Assembly: GCA_030144725.1 (NCBI GenBank)
Contig: JASKMD010000017.1
Location: 824,228 to 888,227, forward strand
Origin: Haematococcus lacustris
Taxonomy: Eukaryota; Chlorophyta; Chlorophyceae; Chlamydomonadales; Haematococcaceae
Direction: 5' to 3'
Length of the DNA: 64,000 nucleotides
How positions within the stretch are numbered: position 1 is the stretch's first letter; every line of letters begins with the position of its first letter. Below the pieces are notes generated by a model. It did no database searches. It was not told where the DNA came from and saw nothing but the letters and a program-made list of their open reading frames with translations. A program made the translations under genes and the position numbers. Below, piece after piece: positions 35,700-58,898 of the stretch.

Positions 35700-37016
35700 C
35701 TACGTGTGGGGCCATACCCAATACACCACCCGTTGAGCGGCATCCAGCACCAGCAGTCCTGCAATCACCCTCGCAAACACCTTCCCCCCTGGTGTGGCCA
35801 GCGTGGCGCGCACATCCGCCACAAACCCGGGCCGGGCAGCGCCTGTGCCTGAGGTAGATCCCGTCTTTGCTGCGACCCCTGGCTCTGTACCCTGGTCCTC
35901 GGCCACCCCACCCTCACTGCCCTTGCGTGGCTTTGGCTCGGCTTCAGACGTTGCATTAGAAGCCAGCTTCAACGGCTGCGAGGGCGGCAGGCTGTTGGTC
36001 TGCATCAGGCTTGGCTGGCCGCCTGCCCCGCTCCCTGTGCTCCCTGCCACGTGGACGTGAGGGGCATTCTCTTGGGGCACAGGCAGGGCTGCGCGGCCTG
36101 AGGGGCGGGCGGGGTCAGGTCGATCATAGGGCCCAGGGCGAGCCTCTCCAACATCGGTGGTATCGCCTGGATACAATACCCAGCAGCAGCCCAATACACA
36201 TGCCAACATCTGCACCAGGTCTTGGAGGAAGGGGGGGGAAGGGGGAAGGGGGAAGGGGGAAGGGGGAAGGGGGAAGGGGGAAGGGGGAAGGGGGAAGGGG
36301 GAAGGGGGAAGGGGGAAGGCCCTTCACCTGTTTTTCGGTTCCAATAGTAGAGCAGCCCAGTTGATTTGTCCACCACCTGCAGCCAAGTGTCCGGCTTGGG
36401 CAAGCCCGGAGGGGTGAGTTCACCTGACACAGCAGAAGCAAAAAACATGAGTGTGATACAGACCAGAGTCAGTGTGCCTCTAGTGCCTGATGACATGGTG
36501 CAAGGGCGAGGAGTGTGCCTAGTTCTAGGTTTGTGTCGATTCATTCTGTGTCTGCCGGGGTGTGCTATGCCGCACAACCCGCCACACAGCCCACAGCAAC
36601 CTAGCCTGCTATGGGGCTACGGCTCAGCTTGGCTGTCGATATGGTCCACAGCTGGCAGCGGAGGATGGGGGGCAACAGCTGCAGGAGGCAAGAAGTTGGC
36701 TGGTGTGGCTGGTCTCTGTGGAGGTGCTTACCTACCCGTTGTGATGTGTTTCCAGCATGGAGCCCCAGACGCTGGGTCCGTGGCCTGGGAACACAGCTGC
36801 TGCTGTTGATGTAGCAGAACAGGGTAGCCAGACGGCAGTTGTGCGGCTGATGCTACCTGCCTCAATCCAGTGATCCTCCAACTGAGCCAATCGTCGGGTA
36901 ACCGGGCCTCGCAGGTACCCTGGCACGCGCATCAGAGCCTCCACCGTAGGCGGCCCAGCTTCATCGGCGATGCGGCGGATGAGTGGCGGCAGGAGAGCAG
37001 TAAGTTGCCTTCGCAT
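35700..37016 (-). CDS. WW-domain protein with a C-terminal membrane segment
   Basis: Exons 37016-36857, 36423-36328 and 36166-35700 join in frame to 240 aa. The N-terminus is basic and amphipathic (MRRQLTALLPPLIRRIADEA), organelle-import-like. The WW domain spans exons 2 and 3: LPKPDTWLQVVDKSTGLLYY, WNRKTG, then DTTDVGEARPGPYDRPD, where the usual second Trp is replaced and a following GEARPGP keeps the Pro-rich turn. A Pro/Ser/Gln-rich linker follows, and then a C-terminal hydrophobic helix (VFARVIAGLLVLDAAQRVVYWVW). Such WW plus single-helix proteins are often organelle-membrane proteins of unknown role. Alternatively translation could start in intron 1 at 36496, where MSSGTRGTLTLVC... mimics a signal peptide; I prefer the spliced form because that stretch is also a good acceptor tract. 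It is divergent from the glycyl-tRNA synthetase gene. Confidence 0.7.
36231..36320 (-). repeat. (GGGGGAA)n heptamer tract in the WW-gene intron
   Basis: About 12 units of GGGGGAA (CCCTTCC-type on the coding strand) fill most of the 161-bp intron 36167-36327. ORFs reading Pro-Ser-Pro-Phe or Gly-Lys-Gly-Glu come from this repeat. Confidence 0.95.
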
Positions 37017-37539
37017 TTGCTGATAAATGGCTCAGTTCGACATGAGAGGGACATGGCGAGCTCCGGAAGACATGCCACTGGTGGCTGTGCAGACGCGGGT
37101 ACGCGTATTCGCTTTCCGCCACCATGCATTAATTCCAAGCATCGGGCCACTGCCACTGCCATTTCCCATTCCACTGAGGACGACCCCAGACGATGCCTCA
37201 GGACGCTCGGCTGGTCCCAGGAGAGTTTCAGCTTCAGCCGTTTCAGCCGCTTCAGAAGCAGTGCTTTGCATTCACACCGTACAAAAGCTGGCAGCATGCA
37301 GCGCAGTACTAAGCAGCAACGAGAGTGGGCAAAGAGGCAGCGAGAACTGGCAAAGTAGCATGTGATTAGCTTAACTAGCCGTGGGTGCAGTGGTTGCAGC
37401 ATGTGCTGCAAGGGTGCTATGTCCTATATGTAAACTACCATAATAGCTTTACTACCAACCATGCAAGCGCAAAAGGGGATCATCCGGGTTCCGGCAAACG
37501 ATAGGCGCGCGAGCCGAAGGGTGCTCTAAGTCGCCCAGA
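37017..37539. promoter_or_regulatory. Shared upstream region of two divergent genes
   Basis: 523 bp between the start codons of the WW-domain protein (minus) and the glycyl-tRNA synthetase (plus). No TATA box or repeat stands out. If both products go to organelles, the shared region could drive them together; this is inference from layout. Confidence 0.4.
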
Positions 37540-48409
<10,870 letters not shown>

Positions 48410-48498
48410 TGAGGTTATAGAACGTGACGATGATGGTTTCCCACCATCACTCAACCATGTCCCTGCTTCAATATCTACATTCTGTGTAGTTCCTGCCA

Positions 48499-48503
48499 TG
48501 TAA
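48499..48503 (+). terminator. TGTAA poly(A) signal of the glycyl-tRNA synthetase gene
   Basis: TGTAA, the poly(A) signal used by chlorophycean algae, lies 90 nt after the stop codon at 48407-48409. Confidence 0.65.
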
Positions 48504-49153
48504 GAGACATATCCTGCAAGCGACCCCGTGCAAAAGAGGCTGATGTCAGTCAATTATCGTGGTATCTAGCAGCCCTCACAGGACCTCACACCCCATTGCC
48601 AGCTGGGTAACGGTTACTACTACGGCCCTAACTGCTACCCTGTCACATTCTGCCGGCATAAGTAGGTGGGCCGCTGGAATGTGGCAATAACACTGAGCTC
48701 TGACTAGAAGTGTCCTTGGAGATCGATGCCAGGCATTGGAGCTCATCCCTCAGACGTAAGGCTGCTCTGACCCACCAGGTGCTAAAACCGAAGAAGATGG
48801 CTGACACAGCCTTTACCCTAGCTGTAGAGCTGCCTGGCCACTGTCACTACAGGGCGAAACAATGTCCAGGTCGTCACTGCAGGGCGAAACAAAGGAAAGT
48901 TTGGTGTCATGCCTCCCATGCGTTGCCAGGAAAGAGCAGCAATCTCGCAGGGTACTGTGCGGTGTACCAAGCCTGCAATACGGGTCCCTGTGCACCTGGC
49001 AGCTCGTCAGGAAAGACTTCACCTTACGGACACCTCTTCGGCCAAGAGTCGTGCTGCGCCCGAAAGCGCTATACTTAGTTTACTATGACTCGCAATTCAT
49101 TGATTCACCCTGATTCACTGTGAGAGCGCGGAGTTGCTTTGGTCGCACCAAGG
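48504..49153. other. Spacer between glycyl-tRNA synthetase and SEC24
   Basis: 650 bp with no gene that I can support. A short direct repeat 'cactacagggcgaaacaa' / 'cactgcagggcgaaacaa' occurs at about 48843 and 48874. The SEC24 promoter should lie at its right end. Confidence 0.6.
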
Positions 49154-52100
49154 ATGTCCCAGCCAGGACCAGGGTATCCAGGTCCTCCGCCTCCGCCTAC
49201 CTCGGGTATGGCCTGGAGTCGTTACTTGTGCTCTGCATCTGAGCTCAGCTGTCGATCGCTCAGCCAGACATCAGCGTCAGCGAGCATTGCGCGGCGGAGC
49301 ATGCGTACAGCATCGACAGCTCCAGCTTAGATCAGGTGTCCAGCCCCCCCGATCTGCCGGCACTGCGTTGCTCCCTGCCGCGCAGCCCCTGGTACTTCGG
49401 GGTTCGGCCCCAGGGCGCCATTCCCACCCAACGGCAGTTTTGTGGGCGCCCCTCCACCTCCGCCTGGCTTTGCCCAGACTGGCCCGCCTTCTGCCGGTTT
49501 TCCTAAGCCACCGTATGACCAGATGCGAGACATGAGATTAGGCCCCCCAGGCCCCCTGCAGGTTAGTCCCTGGGATTATCAGAACCATGCGCCAGCTAAG
49601 AAATACTGGGGATGTGGACAGAGCCCTAGCAACCCCAGAGGTGCACAGGTGTAGCAGGGCAGCAGTGGTTATGCGCAGGGCGGCAGTGGTGATGTGTCTG
49701 GCCCCAATTGTTGCGTGTGTTGGTGAGATGGTCTGAGCACACTTGTCTCTGCAGGCTGCACCAGCAGGAGGGCCTCCTCCCCAGCCTCTGGTACCCGGCG
49801 CTTTCAGCAATGGCGGCCCCCCTAGTGGGCAGTACCCCAGGCCTGTGACAGGTGTCGTCTCCCCTGTCGTTCAATCCTCCCTGTGTTAGCTAGGTCATGT
49901 CACCCTCGAGCCGTGTACTGCCTACTGGGTGATCCTGGGCATACCCTGCATGCACTGCATGGTCTCACGGTTGTAGAGCTCCATGTCTGCCATAACTGTC
50001 TTGGCTAGGCAGTGTACTACCTGCCTGCACACCACCCGCCTGCCTACCACCTGCCTGCGCACCACGATGGCAGCAGCACATGACACAAGAGGTGCTGCGC
50101 AGCACTCACGATGGGGAGGACTAGGAGGTGGGGCTTGAGAAGTCACTTCACAGCACATCGCTGCCTTCCTTGTTGTTTGGCATGGTCTCAAAGTGCACAC
50201 GCTCTCTGCACACACGCATGCCTATGTCTGCCAGCCGCCCCCTCCTGCGCTGTGCAGTCTGAGGGCTATGACCTGGGCCACCTGGACCCTATGCACACAA
50301 GCATCTGCTGCACATCAGCCACATCAGTAGTCACTGCGCTGTGCAGTCCCATTCACTGCCGCATGCTAACTTTCTCCGACTGCTGGCACTGCGCAGGCGG
50401 CTTTGCCCCCGGGCCTCCGCCTCCCCCCTTGAGCCTGCCACAGAATGGGCCCCCTGCCCCCCCCTCTTCCGGCACCCCCATCAACATGCCTGCTCACATG
50501 GCGCCACCCTCCAGCAATACCAGCGTTCTGGCAGGCATCCCCCCTCCCCCACCCGGCCTTGCCCGCGCCCCCTTAGGGCCTCCTCAACCCTCAGCTAATG
50601 GTCTGGGTGGCAACAGCATCCTCAACGCAGCCTCTGTACCGCTGCCAGGGGGCTTACGTCCACCAGGGCCGCCGGGCCAGCCTCCATGGGGCCCGCCTGT
50701 GGGGCCCCCTCCACCCCTCCCTGGCATGGGCCCTCCCGGCTCCCTCCCCCCTCCCCCACCAGGGTCAGGCCGCATGTTACCGCCCCCTCCACCTCTGTCC
50801 ATGGGTGGCATGCAGGCACAAGGCAGCATGGGACCTCCTGGTGCAGGGCTTCCCCCAGGCCCTCCCCAGCAGTTTGGCATGCCCCCCCCTGGTGTGGGCT
50901 ATGGGGCAGGCCCCCCGGGTATGCTTGCCCCTCCTCCACCACCTCCCATAGGCCAGGCCCCTTCTGCCCAGCACCCCTACCCCCCTGGACAGGGCCGTGG
51001 GCCTGTGGCTCCTCCAGCCAATGCCAGCAGCAATCGCATTGATCCTTCTCAGATCCCCCGGCCTGCCCCCCTGCCCACAGCCACCATCCTGTTTGACACG
51101 CGGGTGGCTGGGCAGCACGCCATGCCGCCCCCCGCTGCCTCGCGCTTTGCTGTGAGGGACTGTGGTTCAGCAGGGCCACGCTACCTCCGCAGCTCTCTGA
51201 ACCAGGTAAGGAGGCCTGGGTAAAGGGTCAAAGCTGGGCGGGACAGGGCAGGTTAGGGATGGGCTGGGGCAGGAAGGTGCAGGATGGGTGAAGGCAGGCA
51301 GGGCAAGGCAAAGCAGGGCAGAGTTGTAGGGGACTGAGAGAGGTGTAGGAAATCTATAGTATTGAGAGCAAGCAGGGAAACCATCAGCAGGAGATTGCAG
51401 GTGGGGCAGACCATGCTATGGTGTCTTGCTCTGCTCATGCCTGTCTAGTTTGACTCTGCATGGATAAGCTCATCTGAGCTTAGCTGCTGACAGGGATTGG
51501 GGAGCCTAGTCTGTTAGCTCAATCACACGATGCGCCCAGTGGTTGACAGCATAGCTGCACCCCTAGCTGCACTCTTCGTCATCACTGCCTCTGCACGCCA
51601 CTGCCTGTCTCTCTTGTGTTGTCAGTGAAAGGCTCTTCGTGATGCGACCTTTTCGTTGTGTTCAAATGTCAGTGGTGATGTGTCAGTGCTGACGGGTCAG
51701 TCTTGTATAGCTGCTGGGAAAGGCAGTGTGCTCCCATGGCAGGTGCCCCACTCTCAAGACCTGCTGAACAACAGCCAGATGCCATTTGCGGTCATCATCT
51801 CCCCCATGGCGCTGCCAGACCCAGCAGACTCGCCACTCCAGGCAAGCGGAACAGCAGGCTAGCCGTCCCATGCCACCACATCCATCAGAACACCACACTC
51901 ATACACGCACACACAGACTCACACACGCACACACGCTCACACGCTGACACGCTCACAAAAACACACACCTGAGCTAATTGTCTACCCACCCAAGAGCTCA
52001 TCTGCACACCGCATGCACACACATGCATGCACACTCACACACCCAAGAGCCCATCATCATGTCACCAGAGCAGTGTCAGTGCCACCTCATGATCCCCTGG

Positions 52101-55100
52101 CTTGCATAGCGGTCTGTGATGGAAGTTGTGAGCCGTCCTTGACACAGGACACTACAGTACCTAAATCAGCAGCAGCAGCACAGGCCATGCCTTGTTTTCG
52201 TTGATGGTTGATGGTTGGGTGCAGGTGGTTGACAATGGGGAGTTGGGCCCTGTCCGCTGCACGCGGTGCAAGGCCTACATGAACCCCTTCATGCGCTTTG
52301 CCTCCAGTGGCCGCTCCTTCACCTGCAACTTCTGCGGCTGCAGCAACCAGACGCCAGACTCCTACTTTTGCCACCTAGGCCCCAATGGCAGGAGGTGAGC
52401 CCCTGCCTGCAGGCCCATGAGCAGGCTGCTAAGATTAGTCTGTAGGCCTTGGCCAGGGGCAGGTAGGTGGCAGGGGTGCATGCCATGTTATGCCAGGTTA
52501 GGGATAGGCGCAGGGCAGAGAGCTGGGCCAGGTCAGCAGAGGCCACCTGTGCCTCCTGAGGGCTGCAGTTTGTGCCAGTCACCAGCAGGTGGCAGTGAGT
52601 GAGTGGCAGACTGGTGGTGTTGCTCAGCCTTCTGCCCACTCCCGCCACTAACCTGGCTTGCCCCTGCCCTGCTTGGCCTGGCAGGCATGACGCTGATGAC
52701 AGACCTGAGCTGTGCCATGGCTCTGTTGAGTACCTTGCCACTCAAGACTACTTGGTGCGCCCGGCCATGGCGCCCTCACACTTCTTCCTGGTGGATGTCA
52801 CACAAACAGCGGTGGCCAGCGGAGCCACAGCTACTGTGTGCAGCTCAATCTCACATGCGCTGGACCACATGCCATGTGAGTGCACGTTTTCATGGGAGAG
52901 GGGCCACTGAGCAGAGAAGGACTCAATGCATGGAACGCACAAGGTTGTACTGCAGCATTAGATCACAGAGGTTTCCTTAACCTCATGCTTGAGTGTAGCT
53001 GAGCATTCAGTGGGCTGCCCAAAGTTCGTCCCAGCTCTGATACATGTATACTGATTCAGGTGTGTTTGACGCTTCGATGCTGGGGTTGGGTCAGAGGGGG
53101 TGAAGAGAGGTGAGGCAGCACAGCACATGCAGCTGCCTAGCAGGCTTGCCCACTGCTCTCCTGCTGCTGCGCAGACCCAGAACGCACCACCGTGGGCTTG
53201 GCCACCTTTGACTCGTCCATACACTTCTTTGCCTTGAGGGGCGGTGAGCGCCAGCCGCAGATGATGGTGGTCAGCGACACCAGCGACGCTTTCGCGCCAG
53301 ACTCCGCGCCCCTATTAGTGCCCCTGGCAGACTGCAAGCAGGCGCTGCAGGTATGGCTTGTCTGATGATGTGGAGAAGCATGACATGGCAAGTGAACTGA
53401 GCAGAGCTGAGCAGAGCAGTGTTAACTCATGCGGCCAAGCCTCACAAGTGCTGTGTGTGCGTGTGATTGAAGTGTGGCTTGCCTTAACTGGCACACATCA
53501 ATTACCAGGTTGCTCACACATTGGTGTGGCTTGAATGGATGCACGTTCGTACTGCCAGTAGGAACTGATTGTGGAACTTAACCTGGATAGTCTCATGGCT
53601 ATGATGTCATGCTCCTGTCGCCGCTGCTGCTGCTCCTGCTGCTCCTGCTCCTGTGAGTGGCATTGTGTGCTGCGATGTCCCGTGCAGCAATTGCTGGCCT
53701 CCATTCCCGACATGTTTGCACGGACTTTAGTAGCAGAAAGCTGCGCCGGCACTGCCATAGAGGTGAGCTGCAGGCAGCAGCCATGGCAAAACGTCACTGA
53801 CATACAAGGTTCTCCCGCTGACACCTGGTCCCAGCATGGCTGCAACAGCATGACATGGCATGCCTTTTGATAAGCTGGAAAGCACAAGGTCAGCGGCCAT
53901 CACACAGTACTTGTTGCAACACCACGAGACCCACATATTCCATAGTCAGGCTTGCTCAATGCCAGCATGCCATGTTTCAATACTTTGGCATGAGCTCAGC
54001 TACCATGGGTGTCATGGCATGTGGGTGGTATGACTCAGGCACTGATGTGCTGGGGCGTAAATTGTGCAGGCGGCAGCGACGTTGCTGCAGGCTAAGGGTG
54101 GCAAGCTGCATGCCTTCCTCTGTGTGCTGCCCACGCTGGGTCTCCACCCGCTCAAGGTGAGTGCCTGGCAGGCGCTAGGCGTGCCTTCCTTCACTCAATG
54201 TCAATTCATGTGACATTCTTGGCAGCACGTGGTCTCACACTCATGGCCGCACATGGTTACACAAGCTCACACCTAGAGGCCATTCTAGGTTTTATGGAGA
54301 GTAGAGCTACCACAGCATGGAAGCAAACAGTATGCCTGCAGTTTCAATGATCAGAGTTCATGCTGTCCATGGGGCATGACCCTCCTCAGGAGCTGTGATG
54401 AAGCTTCTGCTTGCCTGGTGCTTTGCCTTGCTGTCTGCCACCTGCAGCCCCGTGATGGCATGGCAAACAGTGAAAAGGACAAGCTGGCCTTCCTAGCTTC
54501 CCAGGACAACACCCTGAAGTCCAGTGCCATGACAGCAGCAGAGTTCCAGGTGGCCATTGACATCGCCCTACTGGCACAGGTCAGGCACTCAACCAATTGC
54601 CTTGCGTGAGTGTGCTTGTGCTGCAGGTTGTTATGGTGCCTAATGATAACAATGGACACACGGTGTACTCCCGTACTTCCTAATTGTACCCAGCCCAGCT
54701 AATCCTTAACACACACCAGACACTCACCACCGTCAGCATCGGCTGAGTGGAGCACAGAGGTCACATGCAGGGGCAGCTGGTGTCATATGCCATGTAGGGA
54801 GCACAGAAGGTCGAACCATGGCCCATCGTGCATCTAGGCAAAATACAAAATGTGGACTGCATGTAGCCACACCATGAGGTTGTGGGGCACCCTGTGGCCC
54901 GCACCCCTGCAGGGCTACATGGACGCGGCCTCCCTGCTGGACTTGGTGGCTGTCACTGGGGGCACCCTGTACCAGTACACCCCCTTCAATCCGGTCCTGG
55001 ACCATGACCAGGTGAGGCTGCAGCACCCATGGTGCAACACTGCATCCCGCCAGGCCAGCTCTACATGGAGCGCCATGCTTCAGCCTCAGCTTCTGCTCCA

Positions 55101-58100
55101 GCTAGGCAAGTCCTTAAACTGCCATCCTATTCCACGGGAGACCAGGCACCCTTGTCACCAGGCTGCTGGCTTACTTCTGCTTGATGGAGCAACAGCAGGT
55201 TTGGGGTTGCAACGTGCATCCAGCCTTGTTGGCAGCGCCTACATGCCATGCCATGTTAGTACCAAGCTGCCCATGCCATGCCATGCTTGTGCCAAGAAAA
55301 CCTGCCTCTTATGCTTCCAACTGTGGCTCCCACGCCTCCTGTGGTTCCTGCATTGCAGGCTGCTGCTACTGCTGCTCTTCACCCCGCTGCTGGCCCTGCA
55401 GGTGCTGAACGACCTGAAGTGGAACCTGAGCCGGCCCCAGGGCATGGAGGCCGTGATGCGGCTGCGCTGCAGCCAGGGCTTGGACGTGGCTCACTACACG
55501 GGCCACTACTACCGCATGCCTTCCAGCCCCACTGATGTGTTCTTGCCAGCCATTGACAGCGACAAGGGCCTGCTGGCCGTGGTGCAGCATACGGAAAAGC
55601 TGTCGCCAGGGTCTGAGTGCTTCTTGCAGGTAGGGGACAAGAAGGCCAAGGAAGGGCCCCTTGGGGATGTGAGGACAGGCAGGTGTGGCGGGAGGAGCAG
55701 CAGGAGTGGTAGGGGCAGCAGCAAGAAGTGTTATGACTCTGTTCCATACACCACACCTACACTGCTGTGTGGCTTCTTGTAAGTTGCTGCTGCTCTTCAT
55801 TAAACCAAGGCTGGCCAGCATTGTGGCCAGCACTCCTTAGCCTGATTTCAAGCTCGGGATATGTCTGTGATGCTCTAAACTGGAATGTCCAGGTCTCTGA
55901 TCATGGACCCCGGGCTAGACTGCTGTAGCCTGAGGTGTAGGCCAGCCGCCCCCCTTTGCCAACAGGCTGCCCTGCTGCACACCCAACCCGGCACCCCCTG
56001 CAGGCTGCTCTGCTGTACACCTCGCCTGACGGGGTGCGCCGCATCCGCATCCACACGCTGGCCCTGCCCGTCACCGACAACATAAGCACTGTGTTCAAGG
56101 GCGCAGACCTGGACACCTACACCTGCCACCTCACCCGCAGGCTGGCGGGAGCACTGCAGGTGAGGGCACAGGTCTGTTGACCAGGCTTGCGCTCAGGCTG
56201 GCAGAACAGGCACCTGGTGATTGCAACCCCTAAGAGGGATGTGTGAAGAGCGCAACCTGGACCACTCGTGCTGAATGGTCTCAGTGGGCGAGGGAAGGGT
56301 GTGGAAGGAGATGTGCACAGAGGTCAGGGGCGGCATGGCCATGCTTTTGCATGCAGCCTGTCAGGCTTGTCCCTGGGACATTGCATGCACGCATGTAGTG
56401 TGTGGGTGGTGGCTGGCTGTGGGCTGCAGGGCATGACGCTGGCTGCAGCCCGTGAGAGCATCACCAGCGCGGTGGTGTCCTCCCTCCACGCCTACCGCAA
56501 GTATTGCGCCTCCAACTCCTCCGCAGTGCAGCTCATCCTGCCGGAGGGCCTCAAGCTGCTGCCGCTATATGCCCTTGCGTTGCTGAAGGGCCCGGCACTC
56601 AAGGCAGGACCCCTAGCAGCCTCACAACACCATGAACAGTACCACAAGCATCACTATGATCACCAGACCAGCAATGCGCGCAGCATCGCAATGACTGTTG
56701 TCAGCAGCATGGCATGGCATGGCCAATGCAGTAGTGAGGCACAGGTCCCTCTCTTCCATCTCAGCTTGCCTTGTGTCAGCAGCCTTGCGTTAGCAGCCAG
56801 CTATAGCCATACCATGACCTGCTGGCTCATGGTGGCTGCGTTGCATTGCTAAACGCAGTACTCCTGCTGCCTTGAGCCTTGCTACTGATGCCCCCTCCCA
56901 CCTTGCTCTGCTGCCGCCCCTGACCGGCCCTCGTCCTGCTGCCCCGACATTCTGGCACCCAGCGCCTTGCCCTGTGCTGCCCTCTGTCCCCCTGCCTCCC
57001 CAGGACGGTGCCAAGCCTGACGACCGCGCCATGTGGGCCTGCAGCATGATGTCCCTGCCTGCGGCGCGCATCACACCCTTGTTGTACCCACGCGTCATCT
57101 CCTTCAACCAAGTGCTGGCTCAGGGTGGGGTGGAGGCCATGGGGGGCCTGCCTGAGGGCCTGGTGGCTTCAGCTGAGTCATTGCAGGTGGGTGTCTGGTG
57201 GTCACCACACTGCTTGCCTTCCCACACACACCGCCAGCTCCTCTGCAAACAGGCCTCTAGCAGCAGCAGCAGCAGCGACAATGATCTCAACAGCGGGTGC
57301 AGCAGGTCTTTGCACTAGGGCTTGGGGCTGAGCAGTCTTTGCCTCAAATCTGTCAAGTCATCATTACCTGTCAATCGCAGCATGCAAATTAGTTGGCATC
57401 CATATGAATACCCAGCTCTGTGCTCAGTGTGCATGCAGCGCAGCACAGCAAAAAATTGATAGCTCCATGCTGGCAGCCTCATGCTGAGTGTGTGTGCTAA
57501 CGGGCTCATTTAGGCCATGTCTTGCAGCTTCTAGACATCACTGCTTGTGAGCATGGCTGCAGGCTGGTGGGGTGTACTTGCTGGACAATGGTCATGAGGC
57601 ATACTTGTACGTCGACAAACAAGTACAGCCAGACATGCTGCAGGTGAGAGGAGGGTTGTTGGCCTCAGCCATGAACATGACCGCTACTGTCATCACCACC
57701 ATCACCATTGCCACCATTGCCACCGCCATCGTCACCCTCGCCACATGCTGCAAAGTAGCCTAGCATGTCTAGCGCATGCTGTGTCAGGTGGCTGTTGCTT
57801 TGGTGTTTATGCTCAGCAAGCCTTCTTACCTAAACCTGCTTGTTCCACACAAGCAAGCAATTAAGCCGCGTTCCTTTCGCTTGAAGCTAGAGAGAAAAAT
57901 AGAAAAGAGGGACTGCATGCATTCCCTACAGCTGCACTTGCCAGTTGCCATATCCCAGTGCTGCATCACTTTTTGCAAAGTGCACAAGCTGATGCATGGC
58001 ATGCACATGACACAGTAAGTGCTTTACCGCATACTTGTTCTTTGTACTGTTACATAACTGTTGTAAGCGAATGTAGTAGCTCACCAGATGCTGAGCCTGC

Positions 58101-58727
58101 ATCTTGGTGTAATTATTATACAGAATGTGGTGGGTATGCTCATTGTGCTACTTAGCATTGTGTAGCTGCGGCTGTTGTGTTGAAGCCTGATGCCTGGCTG
58201 TTGTGTAACGACCTGGCTTGTGGCATTGCCTTTAGGACATGTTGGGCGTTGAGAGCTACGAAGCCCTGTGCCGGGTGCCAGGCAATTTCCCGCTCCTGCC
58301 CCGGGACAACAAAGTGTCCGAAGCACTGCAACAATTGTTGAACAAGGTGAGGTGGAGCACGGCTGTATCGGAGATTTGAGCTGCGAGGAACGTGTGAGCT
58401 GCATGGAACGCGTTGTTATGGCTTAGTCTGCCAAAGCAACGAGTTGCTACCATGGCATACGTTGTTCAGCACCAAGTGCCGAGTACGAAGGCTGTACTCA
58501 GGAACGGCGTCATATGCAGTATGGTCTGACGGCATGTGCGTTGGTTGATTCTACTGCAGGTTCGCGTACATCGGTCTTCGTTCATGCGATTGCGCGTTGC
58601 GCGCAAGGGCGACCCCGCGGAGGTGGCGTTCTTCAACGGTCTGGTCGAGGACCGTAGTAGTGCAGGTCTAAGCTACGTAGAATACCTGTGCCAGGTGCAT
58701 CGCCTTATTCAAAACAAAATGAGTTGA
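49154..58727 (+). CDS. SEC24: COPII coat protein SEC24
   Basis: Cargo-binding subunit of the COPII coat that buds vesicles from the ER; partners are Sec23 and Sar1. Nineteen exons join in frame to 1087 aa: 49154-49205, 49386-49561, 49755-49851, 50397-51205, 51743-51841, 52225-52394, 52685-52875, 53175-53350, 53688-53762, 54070-54156, 54448-54579, 54913-55011, 55402-55629, 56004-56159, 56430-56603, 57004-57186, 57563-57643, 58236-58346, 58560-58727. Order: a ~330-residue Pro/Gly-rich N-terminus; RIDPSQIPRP; zinc finger Cys423, Cys426, Cys445, Cys448; trunk (FFLVDVTQTAVASG, GLATFDSSIHFF); beta and helical parts (YTSPDGVRRIRIHTLALPV, LPEGLKLLPLYALALLKG); gelsolin-like end (GVYLLDNGHEAYLYV) and FMRLRVARKGDPAEVAFFNG plus LSYVEYLCQVHRLIQNKM. 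Intron 5 (51842-52224) starts with GC (CAG|GCAAGC); intron 15 also seems to use GC. Confidence 0.95.
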
Positions 58728-58893
58728 GTTGCGGCTGACGACTGCCGACGCACTGGCGGCACATATCCTTAGTAATTTCCGCCTGTTGTCGCCCCTTAAA
58801 CCGCCTGTTGAGCCCGATGTGACATCAACCTTCGACTTAGAACTAGTGACAGCAAGGACGCCAATGACCTGACGAAGGCGCAACGATAGGCCA

Positions 58894-58898
58894 TGTAA
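58894..58898 (+). terminator. TGTAA poly(A) signal of SEC24
   Basis: TGTAA 167 nt after the SEC24 stop codon, matching the chlorophycean poly(A) signal. Confidence 0.55.

Noticed and set aside
35306..35857. 183-codon plus-strand ORF
   Set aside because: Overlaps the last exon of the WW-domain gene on the other strand and shows no domain or splice support.
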